NCBI GenBank assembly: GCA_902728285.1
Contig: CACVBU010000893.1
Location: 149,863-213,862, forward strand
Direction: 5' to 3'
DNA from: Clytia hemisphaerica
Taxonomy: Eukaryota > Cnidaria > Hydrozoa > Leptothecata > Clytiidae
DNA: 64,000 nt
Under the pieces are notes generated by a model that saw only the letters and a list, made by a program, of their open reading frames with translations, had not been told where the DNA came from and did not search any database. Shown here piece after piece: positions 24,001 through 36,642 of the stretch (position 1 is the stretch's first letter; each line of letters opens with the position of its first letter). The position numbers and the translations under genes are program-made.

Positions 24001-26742
24001 ATCGGTCACGCAACTGTCAATTCTCTGTCAAATACACAAATACTCATACAAAAACTTCGTATCCATTTAAGGGGTCGTCCGACTTTTTATGACCATTTCC
24101 CTTGCTTCGGTGTTACTAACAACATGATACCCTCATCCAAAATAAACATCCTGATCTATTGTCATTTCCGTTATATTGGTTTCCCGTATTGGTGACACAA
24201 ATCAACGGGAAGTGGTGAGGCATTCTGATTGTAAATAACAGATTCGTTAAATACCTTTTGGAAGGTGAAACTGATAGTTTAAGTTGTTATTACGTATATA
24301 AGGAAAGATTAGAAGTGAAGTCTTCATTAGCTTGGAAATCTTTCCTTCACAACTCAACCTACATACAACACTTAACATGAATGGAAACAAGTTGGCAAAT
24401 TTCAACAGCAGAATGACTGTAATTTGGTTCATTTTTCGCATAAGAAAAATAATTCTCTCAAATCAGTAATATTCCCCTGAAATAGGCAATAATTCACTGA
24501 TGATACTTTGCAATAAATAAAAAACAATCTTCACTTCCAAAACAAACAACTGACGCTCTCCGAACGGCCTAATCAAACCTATAAGTCAGTAAATGGCTGA
24601 AAACACATCAAAAACCGACCTCAACCAAACGTTTTTTTTAACTTTTAAAGCCCTAAAGATTATCGTCAAAACAGCACTATCGACTCAACACAAGCCAATA
24701 CAAAGACTTATTATAAGTTCTGAGATTTCAGTTTAAATGGTAAAAGACAGGAGTACAGTATACCATCAACCAGCTGACGACAACTTCTGGTAGTCAAGTA
24801 AACATTTTATTTCTCAGCAGAAATACAAAACAAAAACCACAGCTTCGCTAATTTCAATGAATAATGTATATTTCAAACTTTCCTGATTGCAATCATGAGA
24901 AGCCAATCACATAGTTTGCAGAGGGGTATGAACCCCCCTAGGTTTATTTCATCCCCCCCTATATACCCATCCCCCCCTTTTGTAATGAAATCTTATCCCC
25001 CCTTTTTTTTTACAGAAAATCTGTTTCGAAGGAAACTCGCTTTCCCACCTACCAGCAAAATTATCAACAAGAAAGAGTATGAAGTATTATAGTCACGAGC
25101 CAACAATGACAGAATATAACTGTGACAATTTGTATTTGATTAGAAAATTGACCAAAATTTCCAAACCCCCCCTTTTTTATTTGATCCCCCCCTACATTCC
25201 CATCCCCCCTAGTTTTTTCGGCAGATCTTGGTACCCCCCCCTACAAAGGCCCTCCAGAAAGTTGGCATCCCCCCCTATTAAAAAGGGGGGGGGGGGGTGC
25301 AAACTATGAATCAATTTCCTTAATTGCTTTGAGAATATCGCTAATGGATTGTTTCATTTGGCAAGATTGTATATTCTGATAAGAGACACTGAAAAAGAAC
25401 CTAATTGAAACAACTAAGCTTCAGTTCAATCCACGAAACAATCAATGAAAACGTTTGTTTATGATGACTAGTTAGGGTGACTTGCGGCGAATATTTATCT
25501 GAATTCTACTCAGAGCTTATGCAGTGTTTTAAGATTCCACAGGGACTTAATTTTATGCTTTGACATCCAAATCCGCGAATCCGCCAAATTTAATTCCTGC
25601 GAAATTTTATCTAGTTTAAAAGTACATAGGGCTTTAAAGAAATTTGGTCTCATACCAGGCTTTGAACGTTAATATTGATAGAGATTTTAAGGGAAGGTTC
25701 TTACCGGAAGAGTGATTGCCGAACTGGTCAGTGCTTTCTTCTGCTAACGTCTTGGAGAAAAAATCGTCGTTGAAACTACTGTTCCCCAACGAAGAAGTGG
25801 ATCTCGCACGACTCGAAGTATCAAGCTTGGGTTCAGAATCCATTGATTCTACTGTTGTATCCAAATCGTTTTTATCTCCTTTCTTGCTTTTCAGCTTCCT
25901 GAGTGAACTTCGAATATACTGTTGAGCGTCTTTCAAGGAGTTCTTCTTTTCAGAGTTCTGCAGAAAAAGAAGATAGAATGATAAATAAAACATCACATCA
26001 AGTACAATTAAACTTTGGGAGGAGAGCTTTACTAAGTTGGTGATAGTGAAGACCGGGTCTACCGAGTGGACTGGGTTGCCAGATAAGTGTATAGACAACA
26101 TAATAAGAATGGAAAGACGATTACGTTTGAATTGAACTGAACCATGATAATGGTGGAAAACCAAAGATTTCCATGCAGGACAGTTGAAACTATATAGAGA
26201 ATGTACAAGAATTCCAATAAGGGAAGAACTCAATAGTCGCACCCCATATCACAGGACATACAAAAGCTTTTTCTTACATTATCATCATCTTGGTTGATGG
26301 GTGATTTCGATCGTTTGGATGTCAACGAAGAACCATCAGAATTCAATCTCCTCAAATGATCGTCATTTCTATTCCCTCCCGAACCCCCACCGACCATGAT
26401 ATCGTCTTGCGATCGTGATTTGTATTGCTCTTGGAGTGACCCCTCACCATCCTGACTCTTTCTTTTCGATTTCTTCCTAAAAATGTTCTTGAATCCTTTG
26501 AAGAAATTCCCAGCTTTCTTTTTCTTTGATTTGGAGTTAGAATTAGTTGACGTGTCCATTTGGTCCGCACTTTCTCGTCCCGAGTCCCCTAACTCGTCTG
26601 CACTATGGCGTCTTGTGAAGTGATGCTCCGCTCTACTCTCTTCAACATTGAGGTCTTCAATGTTGTGTATGCCTGAATCTGAACGTTTTCTTTTACTGAT
26701 TCGACTTGAGAGTTCATCAAAGGCATCAGTGGGTTGCGCCAT
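18014..26742 (-). CDS. CRACD/KIAA1211-like actin-regulatory protein, five exons
   Basis: Exons: 26742-26278 (ATG at 26742), 25957-25705, 21321-21055, 20866-18541, 18265-18014 (stop TAG). Phases agree; the acceptor at 21321 is the least certain. The product is about 1,190 residues, Ser/Arg/Lys-rich and probably disordered. Exon 1 has a basic stretch (KKKAGNFFKGFKNIFRKKSK) like the basic N-terminal block of CRACD. Two W motifs, AEPEWFRLARQKQ (end of exon 4) and SEPEWFKLARKKQ (end of exon 5), resemble the C-terminal PxWLxLAxRK motif of CRACD, a capping-protein inhibitor that promotes actin assembly. Exon 4 holds tandem SFGEKRQ repeats; exon 5 is rich in PRPP. Exon 4 needs one extra base near 19976-19990 to stay open. 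The family call is a motif-level inference; another disordered scaffold is possible. Confidence 0.6.
20020..20160 (-). repeat. Tandem SFGEKRQ-coding repeat in exon 4
   Basis: Within exon 4 of the CRACD-like gene, consecutive 21-base units encode SFG(E/D)KR(Q/E/L). Five to six units can be counted between about 20020 and 20160. The repeat keeps frame within itself; the apparent frameshift lies just downstream in coding direction, at about 19976-19990. Confidence 0.8.
21322..25704 (-). other. Large intron 2 of the CRACD-like gene
   Basis: About 4.4 kb separates exons 2 and 3. Apart from the MITE at 24910-25308 I see no exon, RNA gene or repeat structure in it. Short open frames in both strands have no recognisable content. 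A poorly conserved exon of the same gene could be hidden here. Confidence 0.6.
24910..25308. mobile_element. MITE with CATAGTTTGCA ends and AATCA duplication
   Basis: The ends are inverted CATAGTTTGCA, followed by G-runs and C-runs, flanked by the direct repeat AATCA (24905-24909 and 25309-25313). The interior contains repeated CCCCCCTA..CCCATCCCCCC lines. A truncated copy is at 6867. The 5-bp duplication does not fit Tc1/mariner; the superfamily is uncertain. Confidence 0.7.
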
Positions 26743-26914
26743 TGTTTGTTTATGCGTTGTTTATTTATTTTTCACGACATTAGTAGATCTTTCCCACGGA
26801 TTTCCAAGTGATTTTGTTATGTTTACGCATTTTGGTTGATGCCACTTAGAAAATGTTACATTGTTATTTTGTGTTGTTTTTTAGTGTTTCTAAATAAAGC
26901 AATGTAGAAACGTA

Positions 26915-27988
26915 CAATGCCGGGCAAAAGGTTGTAGACAAATGAAATTTCAGTGAAAAATGATGAGAAATAGAGCAAAATGACTCTTCTATGTGTCTGA
27001 AAGGGGATGGAAGTTAAGAAAAACACTTTTGAAGTCGTTGCATTGCTTTTGAATTGCTTTTGAGGGAACCACAAGCAAAAAATCAGCGTTTTGATACTGG
27101 TGTAAGCCAGTTAATCAAGCCCTTGTGGTTTGCCCTTGCGGTTAGACTGCAGTGGGTGACTTTCAAAGACTTTGAATGGGTTTGGAAAGCACCCAGAGCC
27201 TCTTGGGAACTTGTTTTTGATCGATATTGAAGTATTTTGCAAATATTGCAGAAGTCTACCAACCTTTTGTCCAGCATTGTCTGAGAATTCTGAGACTCAG
27301 TGTATTTTCCAGCTCAAATTTTTGGGAATATCAATGGTAGTTTCAGATTGAAATTGTCTCTATTGTAGTTGAGGATCATTCCTGAGTCTCAAAATTTATT
27401 TTTGCTGCTTCAGCATTTTATATTGCTCCACATTTGAGTCTATTTGAGGGGGGGGGTCTCAATACTTCTGAAAATGGCTGATTTTTTGATTTTTTTGGTA
27501 TAACTCCTGCTGTGATGGTCGAAATAATTAGAAATTTCTTCTGGTTGTTCGATTTGAGATACTTTGATGGAAAATTGCCACTTCAGAGAAGACCCCTGTT
27601 CAAATTTTTCTTAAAAATTTAGACAATGCCGGACAAAAGGTTGTAGACAAATGAAATTTCAGTGAAAAATGATGAGAAATAGAGCAAAATGACTCTTCTA
27701 TGTGTCTGAAAGGGGATGGAAGTTAAGAAAAACACTTTTGAAGTCGTTGCATTGCTTTTGAATTGCTTTTGAGGGAACCACAAGCAAAAAATCAGCGTTT
27801 TGATACTGGTGTAAGCCAGTTAATCAAGCCCTTGTGGTTTGCCCTTGCGGTTAGACTGCAGTGGGTGACTTTCAAAGACTTTGAATGGGTTTGGAAAGCA
27901 CCCAGAGCCTCTTGGGAACTTGTTTTTGATCGATATTGAAGTATTTTGCAAATATTGCAGAAGTCTACCAACCTTTTGTCCAGCATTG
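26915..27988. mobile_element. Composite of two near-identical 365-bp units around a 344-bp spacer
   Basis: Unit 1 is 26915-27279 and unit 2 is 27624-27988, in direct orientation; by eye they differ at one base (CCGGGC versus CCGGAC near the start). Each unit has inverted ends CAATGCCGG.CAAAAGGTTG. TA flanks the outer ends only (26913-26914 and 27989-27990), so the whole block looks inserted as one. The spacer shows no coding sequence. It could be a composite MITE, or a very small LTR-type element; the inverted ends of each unit favour the former. It lies just upstream of the CRACD-like start codon. Confidence 0.75.
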
Positions 27989-27990
27989 TA

Positions 27991-30201
27991 ATCATTAAAA
28001 ATTTGGCCAATGTTGGTCTAGCCATTAACCCTTCCAAACAGGCACTGAATAGTTATAATGTCATAAAGATTCTATTATCAAATGGTTAAAAAACTTAAAT
28101 TATGAAAACGCAACAATAATCGTTAGACATCAGTTCGTACCACTAGCTATCATTAATTACCAACCATCGTGTAGAAAAACTCATTAAAGTAGATATAAGA
28201 AAACAAGAAATTAAAACAATTAGTGGATAATGAGATTTGGTTGAGAGAAAATAGAGCGTCTAGAATGCGTTATTTTTTCATCTTGCATATACAATCTAAT
28301 GTATTTCGAAACTCCATCTAAAGCAAATTATAGCATTGATGTAAGAAACTATCGTTTTTTTCAACTATAAACTGAAAATCTTACATACATGACGAATTTT
28401 TTAATTAGATTTTTTCTCGTAAATTACATTACCACTAAAAAAAACTAATTGATAGATTGGTTGCTATGAGTGATTTGAACGAGGAAATAAAAAAAATTTA
28501 AAATCCATTTTTATGAAATATGGTATTATGCTCATAAAACATGGATTATTGAGGGTTGACAACTTTACGATTATCAACATACAATTCTCATATAATCCAT
28601 TGAAAAATTGGAAAAAAGGATATTACAAAACGGACAAGAGGATTCTTTAAGTAATAACATACTTTTTTCTGACAAAATGAAATCCATGTGCTCCAGCTTC
28701 AAACTGGTCTTGACGAGGATTTTCTTATCACTTCAAAGTAAAAGTATTTCCCAAGTATTGTGTATTATAACATGTAAAAAATAAAATTTGATTTTGACAT
28801 CATTATTCATACTACTTACTTCAATAAATTTGCACAAAAAAACCACAGAGAATTATTAGTTCAAAATAAAAGGAATCAGCTGGTCTCTATGCAAAAACCA
28901 TGAGCCAACAGCAAAAGAATTTTTCAAAAGCAAATTGCCTTATAAACAAATAGTCCTCAAGATCAATGTAAATAATATTCAAATTTTCATAGCGGATTTT
29001 TCAAAAATGGTTCCTTTAGAAACTGGAACTATAAATCTAAATTACTGCTTGATGTCAGTGCTTTTGTGAAATTTTGTCTGTCCATCTAGTACAAAAATTG
29101 TATCAGATATTAGATTTTAAGCTAACCAAAGCAAGTTCCTTGACCCAACCAACAAACATCTCGAAACAAAAAGTATGCTCATTTTTAGTCCGAATCTCTA
29201 CTCAAAATCCAAGAAGACAACAAAAAAAACACTCCCACAATATTTTTTTTGGAAAATCTTTTCATGGAAATAGAAAAAATTACAAAAAAAATGAAGATAG
29301 AAGATATTGAAAAGATAAGGTAGCTTTGATTTTGAATGGGACACGAGATTTTTAAAACAAATTCGACATAAATAAATAATATACATCATTGAGGAACTTT
29401 TTTTTTGAACAACACAAGAAAAGAGTTCTTTCCATCAAAACCCAATAAAATATTCAAACTATTCAAGAAAAATAGGCAAAAGAGAAAGAACAGTTCTATG
29501 GTGTGTATGGAGAAATTCTTTCAATTAGTTGACCTTTTTCTCAACTGTAAAAGTACTCCGAAATATGTTGGCCTCTTCTCGATTGTCTAAAAAAGAAGAA
29601 ATACGAAAGCAATGAATTCGAAAAGATTTTAAAAGAAGAAATTTAATACGACTCAACATACAGTACAAAACATTTCGTGAAATTCAACACATCACACAGC
29701 TCTGCTAAAACATTTTAAATTACAAACAATGTTTAATAAAACCCATCAATTTTCGCTCAGACCTTTCAAGAAAGTGTGAAATAGTGTTAGCTAATCTGGA
29801 TAAGATTATAATGCGACAACATTAATCATTTTTTAATAAAGATTTAAAAAATCTCAGTTCACAAAAGTTCTCAAGAAATTGTTGCATTTAGAACAGCACA
29901 CAAAAATTGTATTCAATGAAAACAAAATTAGATGGTCATATATTGTTATCTAAAATACTCACGTTGTCCTTATTGGCAGACAGATTATAAAAAGTGAAAT
30001 TTCAAGTCAAAAATTTCAAAAGATTGAACTTGGAAAGTTAACATTTGGATCCCTAATGTGGCCTAAAATCATTATTTCTCTAATAACTTGTGAAGCACAC
30101 AAGCTACTTGTGAAGCACACAAGCTTTTGCCTTGAAAATTAAGTAATGATATTGGGGTAGTTATTTCCCTAATTGTTTGCAAAAACTTTTCAAGATTGTA
30201 G
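27991..30201. other. Intergenic, nothing recognised
   Basis: About 2.2 kb of AT-rich sequence with no open frame of recognisable content, no repeat structure and no RNA gene that I can identify. It could include 5' untranslated exons or promoter of the CRACD-like gene, whose coding start is at 26742 on the minus strand. Confidence 0.5.
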
Positions 30202-30209
30202 CACTTGTG

Positions 30210-30797
30210 CAGGGGGGGGGGCACGCAGTTACTACAAGACATGATGTGTAGTAAGTGCTTTTTCAACACTTTTTTTCAGGACCACCACCCTTTGCAGTTA
30301 CTACACCTTGGTAGTAACTGTTTTCAGAAAAGATTTCCAGGTACCACCCCTGTTTTTGAGTGATATCATCAAAAACATGCTCGAAATTACCCTAAATTGC
30401 AATTATTTTTCAACCTAAAGCCATTTTTGTGCTAGATTTTCTTTTAATTTACTTGTTTAACAGCTGTTGAGAACATTTTAATGATAATTAGGGAAAGCAT
30501 AATTTCAAAGTTGGGTCTGAGAAAAAAAATTTTTTTCGTCCATTTAACAAAAATATTTTTTTTAACAAAGAATTTTTTCACCAAAAAATTCATTTTTGGT
30601 GAAAAATTTTGAAAGTTCTTTAAAAAGAATTAAAATATAAGCACTTACTACACCAAAAGTGCTAGCGTTAGTGTTTGGCACCACCCCCAAACAGCAGTTA
30701 CTACACTGTGTAGTAACTGTTTTCATAACTTCTGAATACAGTACCACCACGGTAGTAAGTGTCATACTGTCTTGTATTAACTGCGTGCCCCCCCCTG
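30210..30797. mobile_element. hAT-like MITE, copy B, with 8-bp duplication
   Basis: It begins CAGGGGGGG and ends CCCCCCCTG. The inverted subterminal blocks GCACGCAGTTA.TACAAGACA match. The exact 8-bp direct repeat CACTTGTG flanks it (30202-30209 and 30798-30805). This is the cleanest copy and supports hAT assignment for the family. Confidence 0.8.
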
Positions 30798-31535
30798 CAC
30801 TTGTGTGTATTTTACAGACAAGAATGATATATAGACAGCTTATGGTCTGCAAATAAAACAAACGTTTATCAAATTCAATAAAATTAAATCTAAGTCGAAC
30901 AGATTATTTATAGAAATTTCAGCTTGATCAGTACATTCCTTCAGATTCAAGTGTATTTTTAGCAATTTACAGATCAGATCATAAATTTAGGCTGGTCTAT
31001 TGTACCGAGTGTTTCAAAAAAAGTGTACAAGTTTGACTTGAGATTGTGTAAGTGAGAAAACTAAAAGTATTATAAATCTAAACTTAAATCTTAAGGCTAA
31101 CGTAAATTTTAAGCTATCATATCATACTTTAATTTGCTCCACACATTCTTGAGTTTTGAAGAAAAATTGAAAAAATTCTCTTACAAAAAAAACGCCATTT
31201 TTGAGAAAAAAGAAAAAGAATCATTCCCAGAAGCTCATTTAGGACTCAAATAAAGCATTTCACATAGAATAAGATTTAGTCTAGGCAGATATTTTTTTGA
31301 TTTTTTGACTGACTCTGGCTATATAATAAATGTAGAAAAGTGTTGAGTTTAATGTTAAGTTTTTCTGGCTTGTAACAGTAACCCCAAATGATGGTAAAGC
31401 AAACAATGAAGAAAGAAGCAAACAAGGAAGCAATATGCTGAATGAACCTACCTGAAGATTGATGTTATAAAAAAATAGAAAAGAAATGACAACAATAGTA
31501 AGAGAATGCATACTAAAACAAGCTAGATGCTGAAT

Positions 31536-32560
31536 GGACCTACCTGATGATGAAAGTTAGATAGCAAGGCGAGGTGAAAAATGAAAAAAATCAGTCAGAA
31601 AATATAGCGCTTAGCAAAAATGCATAACACAATAAATTCATCATTGATTGTTGATGGGGAGGGGAAGGGTTGTAGGGAAAAAATAAATAGAAAGTTCTGG
31701 TGGCAAAAATCAGTTTTATTGACAATTGAATCATGCTTGATGGTGAGCATTGTTATCAATAATGTTTTTGTGTGAAAAACATAGAAATATAAGGAAAAAA
31801 TCCAATGAAAATCTGCAAAAATGGCGATTTCCGGCATTTTCAACCGGAAAAAGTTTTTTTCTCAAAAATTTAACTCGGCCATGTTTTGAGCATTGCAAAT
31901 ACGCATCTTTCTGCAAAAAATCAATGTTTTTCCAAAATCAGGCTCCGTTACATTTTAGGTATTGTCCTTTTGCATCAGTGTGCAAAATTTCTTTAAAAAA
32001 ATATAAAGTACAGCTCGAGAAATTCAAGAAATACGTTGTCTTTCCAGCAAAAATAGGTTGTCCCGGCGATTTTTAAATAGTTCTGGCTTCAAAAATCAAT
32101 TTTATTGAAAATTGAAACATGCTTGATGGTGGGCATTGCTATTAATAATGTTTTTTAATGAAAAAACAACCAATTATAAGGAAAAAGTCCAATGAAAATC
32201 CAGAAAAACGGCGGCCGGAAAAAATTTTTTTCTCAAGAATCGACTCGCCCATGTTTTGGGCATTGTTTAAAATATGCATCTTTGAGCAAAAAATAAGAAA
32301 AAACTAATGATAAAATCTCGAGAAAATGCCAAAAAAACAGTTTTTCTGGCATATTTCCGGCATTTTCAACCGGAAAAATTTTTTTTTCGAAAATCGGGCT
32401 CCGTCACTTTTTAGGTTAATCATCATTTTGCATCATTGTGCCAAAAAACAGAAAAAAGTTATGAGCCAATCCCAAGAAAAGCTGGTAACAGACGATCAAA
32501 CAAACGGACGAACATGGGTTAATTTAAAGGACCTCCACAGGGGTACCCGGAGGTAGGTCC
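31536..32560. mobile_element. GGACCTACC-ended element with internal tandem duplication
   Basis: The left end is GGACCTACCTGATGATG and the right end is CCCGGAGGTAGGTCC. Inside, a block of about 370 bp is present twice (from about 31735 and 32110), sharing CTTGATGGT..CATTG, AAGGAAAAA.TCCAATGAAAAT and CCGGAAAAA.TTTTTTTCTC. Near the right end are AACAGACGA.CAAAC, GTTAATTTAAAGGACCTCC, the inverse of the order at 16201 and 55438. No transposase is seen. Confidence 0.65.
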
Positions 32561-32606
32561 AAAAATAAAACTTTTTAAGCACTTTCCAATCATGAAATAT
32601 CATTTA

Positions 32607-33755
32607 AAATGAGGCCTGGAAAACCTGAGTTACAAAAACTTGAGTTACAAAAACTCGAGTTACAAAAACCCGAGTTACTACAAATGTGACGTCATAAGTC
32701 TCAAATTATGACGTCATAATCATTTTGTAACTCAAAAAAAGTTGATTTTGTTTATCTATCTAACTTGATTTTTTTTTGCAGGTTTTGGTTTTCGAGCTGC
32801 CAATGCTATTGATTAACTAAAAATTGATTCACTTGAAAACTGCAGGAGATTCGAAGGGCACATTTTTTTTGTCAATTCTACACCCTATAGGAGCATAATA
32901 TCAAAAATTTGCACTGATCTAAGGGGTACCCTACGAAAACCATTTTTAAGGCCTTTTCTGAATCTCGGACGCTGGTCTAATAATTCATTATATGATTTCT
33001 TTGTGCAACATCAAAAGGTCATAACGCAATTGTGAATATCTTTTGATTGAGCGAAAACATAGAGAAACTGCATGGTCTAGCGAACAAAGATTATAAAGCA
33101 CCATTTGTAAAAAGAAAAAGCCTACTCTGAAATTTTTGGCTAACTTGGTCGCTCTTAAGATTGTTCATGTTAAGTAAATTGCAACCTCATTCCCGTGTAT
33201 ACCAGGCTTTATTTACCTTACTGATTGACGCCAGAGAATGCCCTGGTGTTGGCTGATGTGAGCTCCCCCTCTCAGAGGGGATCTTCTCAAAACGATATGT
33301 CATAACAAAATCTGACGTTACAAAGTTACACTGCAATGCGATGGTTTCAAATCCAGGAACAAATAAAATCTGACGTTTGTTTACGTAATCTTACGCGTTC
33401 GAAAAAAGACAATGCCAGAGTATTATCTAGCGCTATCAGTAGGCATAAAAAAGCTGATAATATGCAGGGACCGATGTTGTGTAAATTGAACATTCATTTT
33501 TCTTTTTCTTTTCGAGTTACGTAACTCGAAAACATAATTTTGGAAAAAAATTCGAGTTACATAACAACGGTAAATAACTTTTGAGTTAAATAAAAAGTCC
33601 CCTTTTATGATGTCACATTCGTTGTAACTCGGGTTTTTGTAACTCGGGTTTTTGTAACTCGGGTTTTTGTAACTCGGGTTTTTGTAACTCGGGTTTTTGT
33701 AACTCGGGTATTGAAACTCGAGTTTTTGTAACTTGGGTTCTCCGGGCCTCATTTA
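32607..33755. mobile_element. Foldback element with 15-bp tandem repeats in its TIRs
   Basis: Left arm: ATGAGGCC(T)GG followed by about 3.5 units of GAGTTACAAAAACCC, then ACAAATGTGACGTCATAA. Right arm: the inverse, with about eight units (33620-33735) and the same ATGTGACATCAT inner edge. Arms differ in unit number, as Foldback-type elements do. TA-like sequence flanks both ends but does not align exactly. The long minus-strand frame of SYKNP repeats is the array read in one frame, not a gene. The interior has no transposase. Confidence 0.75.
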
Positions 33756-34540
33756 TGGGTTGAGAGGTTTTGTTATTTTAAAAGCATTACACTAAACCCT
33801 CTAATAGATCCTGGTCAGTAAGATACCAAAAAACTAGGTGAGTAGGTCAAAATAATAAAGTTTAAGTTATTTTATTGCTATCTATCACTGGTCAAAATTT
33901 AAAGTTCATAGCATTTTCAAATCATTAAATTTTCGAAATTTTACTAAACAAGGGGGGGACCTAACTGCTGAGGGGTTGGAAATTGTACATTGGAAAACCC
34001 AAAAATAAGGTAAATATAGGCTAAAATCAGGCTATTTAGAGAAAAATAAGGGACCTTCTCTTTGACAGCTGGAAATATGCTTAAAAATTAATAAACGGGG
34101 GGTCCTAATAAGGTCCGGGTGGGTTGGAAAATTAACAAGCGGAAGGGGGCCGTTTATTTGGAACCTAAGAGTAGCCCTATCTTTCTTCCAAAAATCAGAG
34201 AAAACTAATGAAGCAATGTCGCACACAAAGTCCAAAAAACCTTATTTTTAGGCACTTTTTGGCCCAAATTTCCCCAAAAAAATTTCCTTGAAAATCAGGC
34301 TCACTCCCTCCCTCAAGCAATGGCTAGGGTGTGCTTTTAAGTAGTGTACTTTTCACTAATAGCTAAGCAGTAAGATAAAAATTAAACGACTAGAAATTGA
34401 TCTACTATCAGGCTATCGTGTGGAGTGTCTACATAACCTTTTCGCCAACAATTATAACGAGCAGACTGGAGATGAAATGGTAACGCGCCTAGCAGTGTAG
34501 ACCTAACTCTTAGAAGATCTTTCAAATTCAGTATGTGAAT

Positions 34541-35613
34541 CGGTTTGTGTAAACCGCAGGTTAAAGGTCACAGGTTACAGGTCAGTGATGACAGGTTGAC
34601 TCTAATCAATGTCATTGCAGAGGAAAATGTTTTGAAAACACAAAGAATTAACAAAAACATATAAAACCGTTTCAAACATCAAAATTTAACCATTTTATCG
34701 ATCTTTCGCAGTTTGCGCCGTGTATAACGCAGACCAGAAAATATTTGAAACCATATTATACGTATAACAGGTATATTACATATTGTAATGTTTGTAATGT
34801 TATATGATGGTTACATATAACAAAACACGTCGCTCTAAAACTACCTTCTCAGAGAAATCACGAGCTTCTGATTGGTGTAATTTTATATCCAGCCATATTG
34901 TTATCATCACATTCGGTATGCTAAATATTTTTGGTGTTTTTCTCTTGTAAGACATGATATTTTGTGATTCTGTCAATATTTTTGTCAAAAATTGTCATTA
35001 AAGCCATTGACCTTTTACATAGTTATAATGTATGTTGATTCAGCAGATTGAAATAAGTAGAATCTTTTGTAATGAATAAAGAAAAATGTGGAGCAAGATT
35101 TTTTTCTTCCTTTTATTTACAAATTTGAAAGGACTCTTTTATTAAAATTTTGCTGACATCAGTTTCAGACGAGTCGGGTGTATATATAACACTGTATCAT
35201 TCCTTTAAAGTCATTAAAATAACAATTGAATGATTAATTAGTTTCTAAAACCACTCTCTTAGGGACCTCACAAGCTTCTGATTGGTGCCGTTTTATATCC
35301 ATTCACACTATCAACATCACATTTTGCATGATAAATATTTTCCGTGCTTTTGTCTTGTTAGGCATCATATTTTATGATTTTGTCATTATTTTTGTAAGTA
35401 AGTGTCACTAGGTTGTTTTTCTATTCAATTGTCATTTTATAATATCCAAATAACATGTGTTACTTTTTTGTAATTTAATGCGTTATGTATTGATGTTATG
35501 TTATGTATATGTTATGATCTTATTATCTTTTTTCGGTCTGCACTTTGTTGACCTGTAACCTGTGACCTGTGACCTGTAACCTGTAACCTGTAACCTTTGG
35601 TTTACACAAACTG
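34541..35613. mobile_element. Foldback/MULE-like element, 7-bp tandem repeats in TIRs, 10-bp duplication
   Basis: The ends C(G/A)GTTTGTGTAAACC are inverted; behind each lie CAGGTTA/CAGGTCA 7-mers (about four at the left, six or seven at the right). The direct repeat GTATGTGAAT flanks the element exactly (34531-34540 and 35614-35623). A 9-10 bp duplication fits Mutator-like elements. Internal blocks near 34850-34950 and 35265-35390 are direct near-copies (TCTGATTGGTG, TTTTATATCCA, CATGATATTTT). No transposase gene. Confidence 0.78.
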
Positions 35614-36642
35614 GTATGTGAATAGAGCAGTAAAAAATACAACTTTTCTATTTATCCTTTTTTTTGCAAAAGTTCTAGAAATGAAAATAAAAGGATAATG
35701 ATAATTGAATACTATCCACTGATAATCTGAGGCGTCATCGCAAAGCTAGAATCGCTTCGCGTACTCTTCGCTTGAGAAAATGATTGACAGATTAAATTTT
35801 TCACCCGCGCGGGAGTTTGCGGGCGTTCTGCGAGCGGACTGCGAGCGGACTGCGAGCGCTCTCGGCTCAATCCTCGGACCGTGTTAAAAATGGTAGACTC
35901 AGCTGTGACAGATCATTTTGATGGAAGTTGTTGGAATGTTTACAAGACTCTTGACAAAAAATCTTTTGTTTTATTGTCAATGATGACAGTGCCGTTATTA
36001 ATTTTGTTAGATCTGATATATTGATGTTTGTAAGTGCACTTTATAGTTTTGATTCCCATTGAAGAATCATATTCTGGTTTTCATGTTATTAGATGCTGTT
36101 TTAGAGCTTTAGAGCTACACTGCTTAGCAATAGGTCTATTAATTATTAATGTGTCATTGTTTTAAGACTGGAGTTTTGAATTATTCAACATGACATCCTG
36201 ACTAGCAAAAGGTCTATATATAATGACTTGGCAGCCTAGACTATAAATCATTTCTAAGGATTAGAAACTAGGCTAATCTAACCTCTTTTATCTTGCCCTT
36301 TGCAACAATACAATGCTGACAAGTTGACACAACACATTGACAAGTAATCCCTATAAGAAGCTTATATCAAAATCTGCAACAAAAATGAAAGTGGTCTCTG
36401 TTACTGATTGCTTTGAAACTGAAACCATTGAAAACGGAAATAAAATTGGTCTGCACTCGAAATTTTTTATTTTCATTTTTTATTCTTATATTTTTTAAAT
36501 AACTCCCGTTTAGTACAGAAATCGGCCATACTTGCTTAAAAGTCTTCTATAATATAGTTTTTCGGGAGCTTTCAGATTCTGTAATTGGTTTTGGCCTAAA
36601 ATGAGTTTGAAACTTCCATAAAAAATGGGCCATTAGGCTCTA

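Noticed and set aside
33423-33752. Minus-strand frame with NPSYK repeats
   Set aside because: The 15-bp array is a multiple of three, so one frame stays open by chance; it lies in a TIR.
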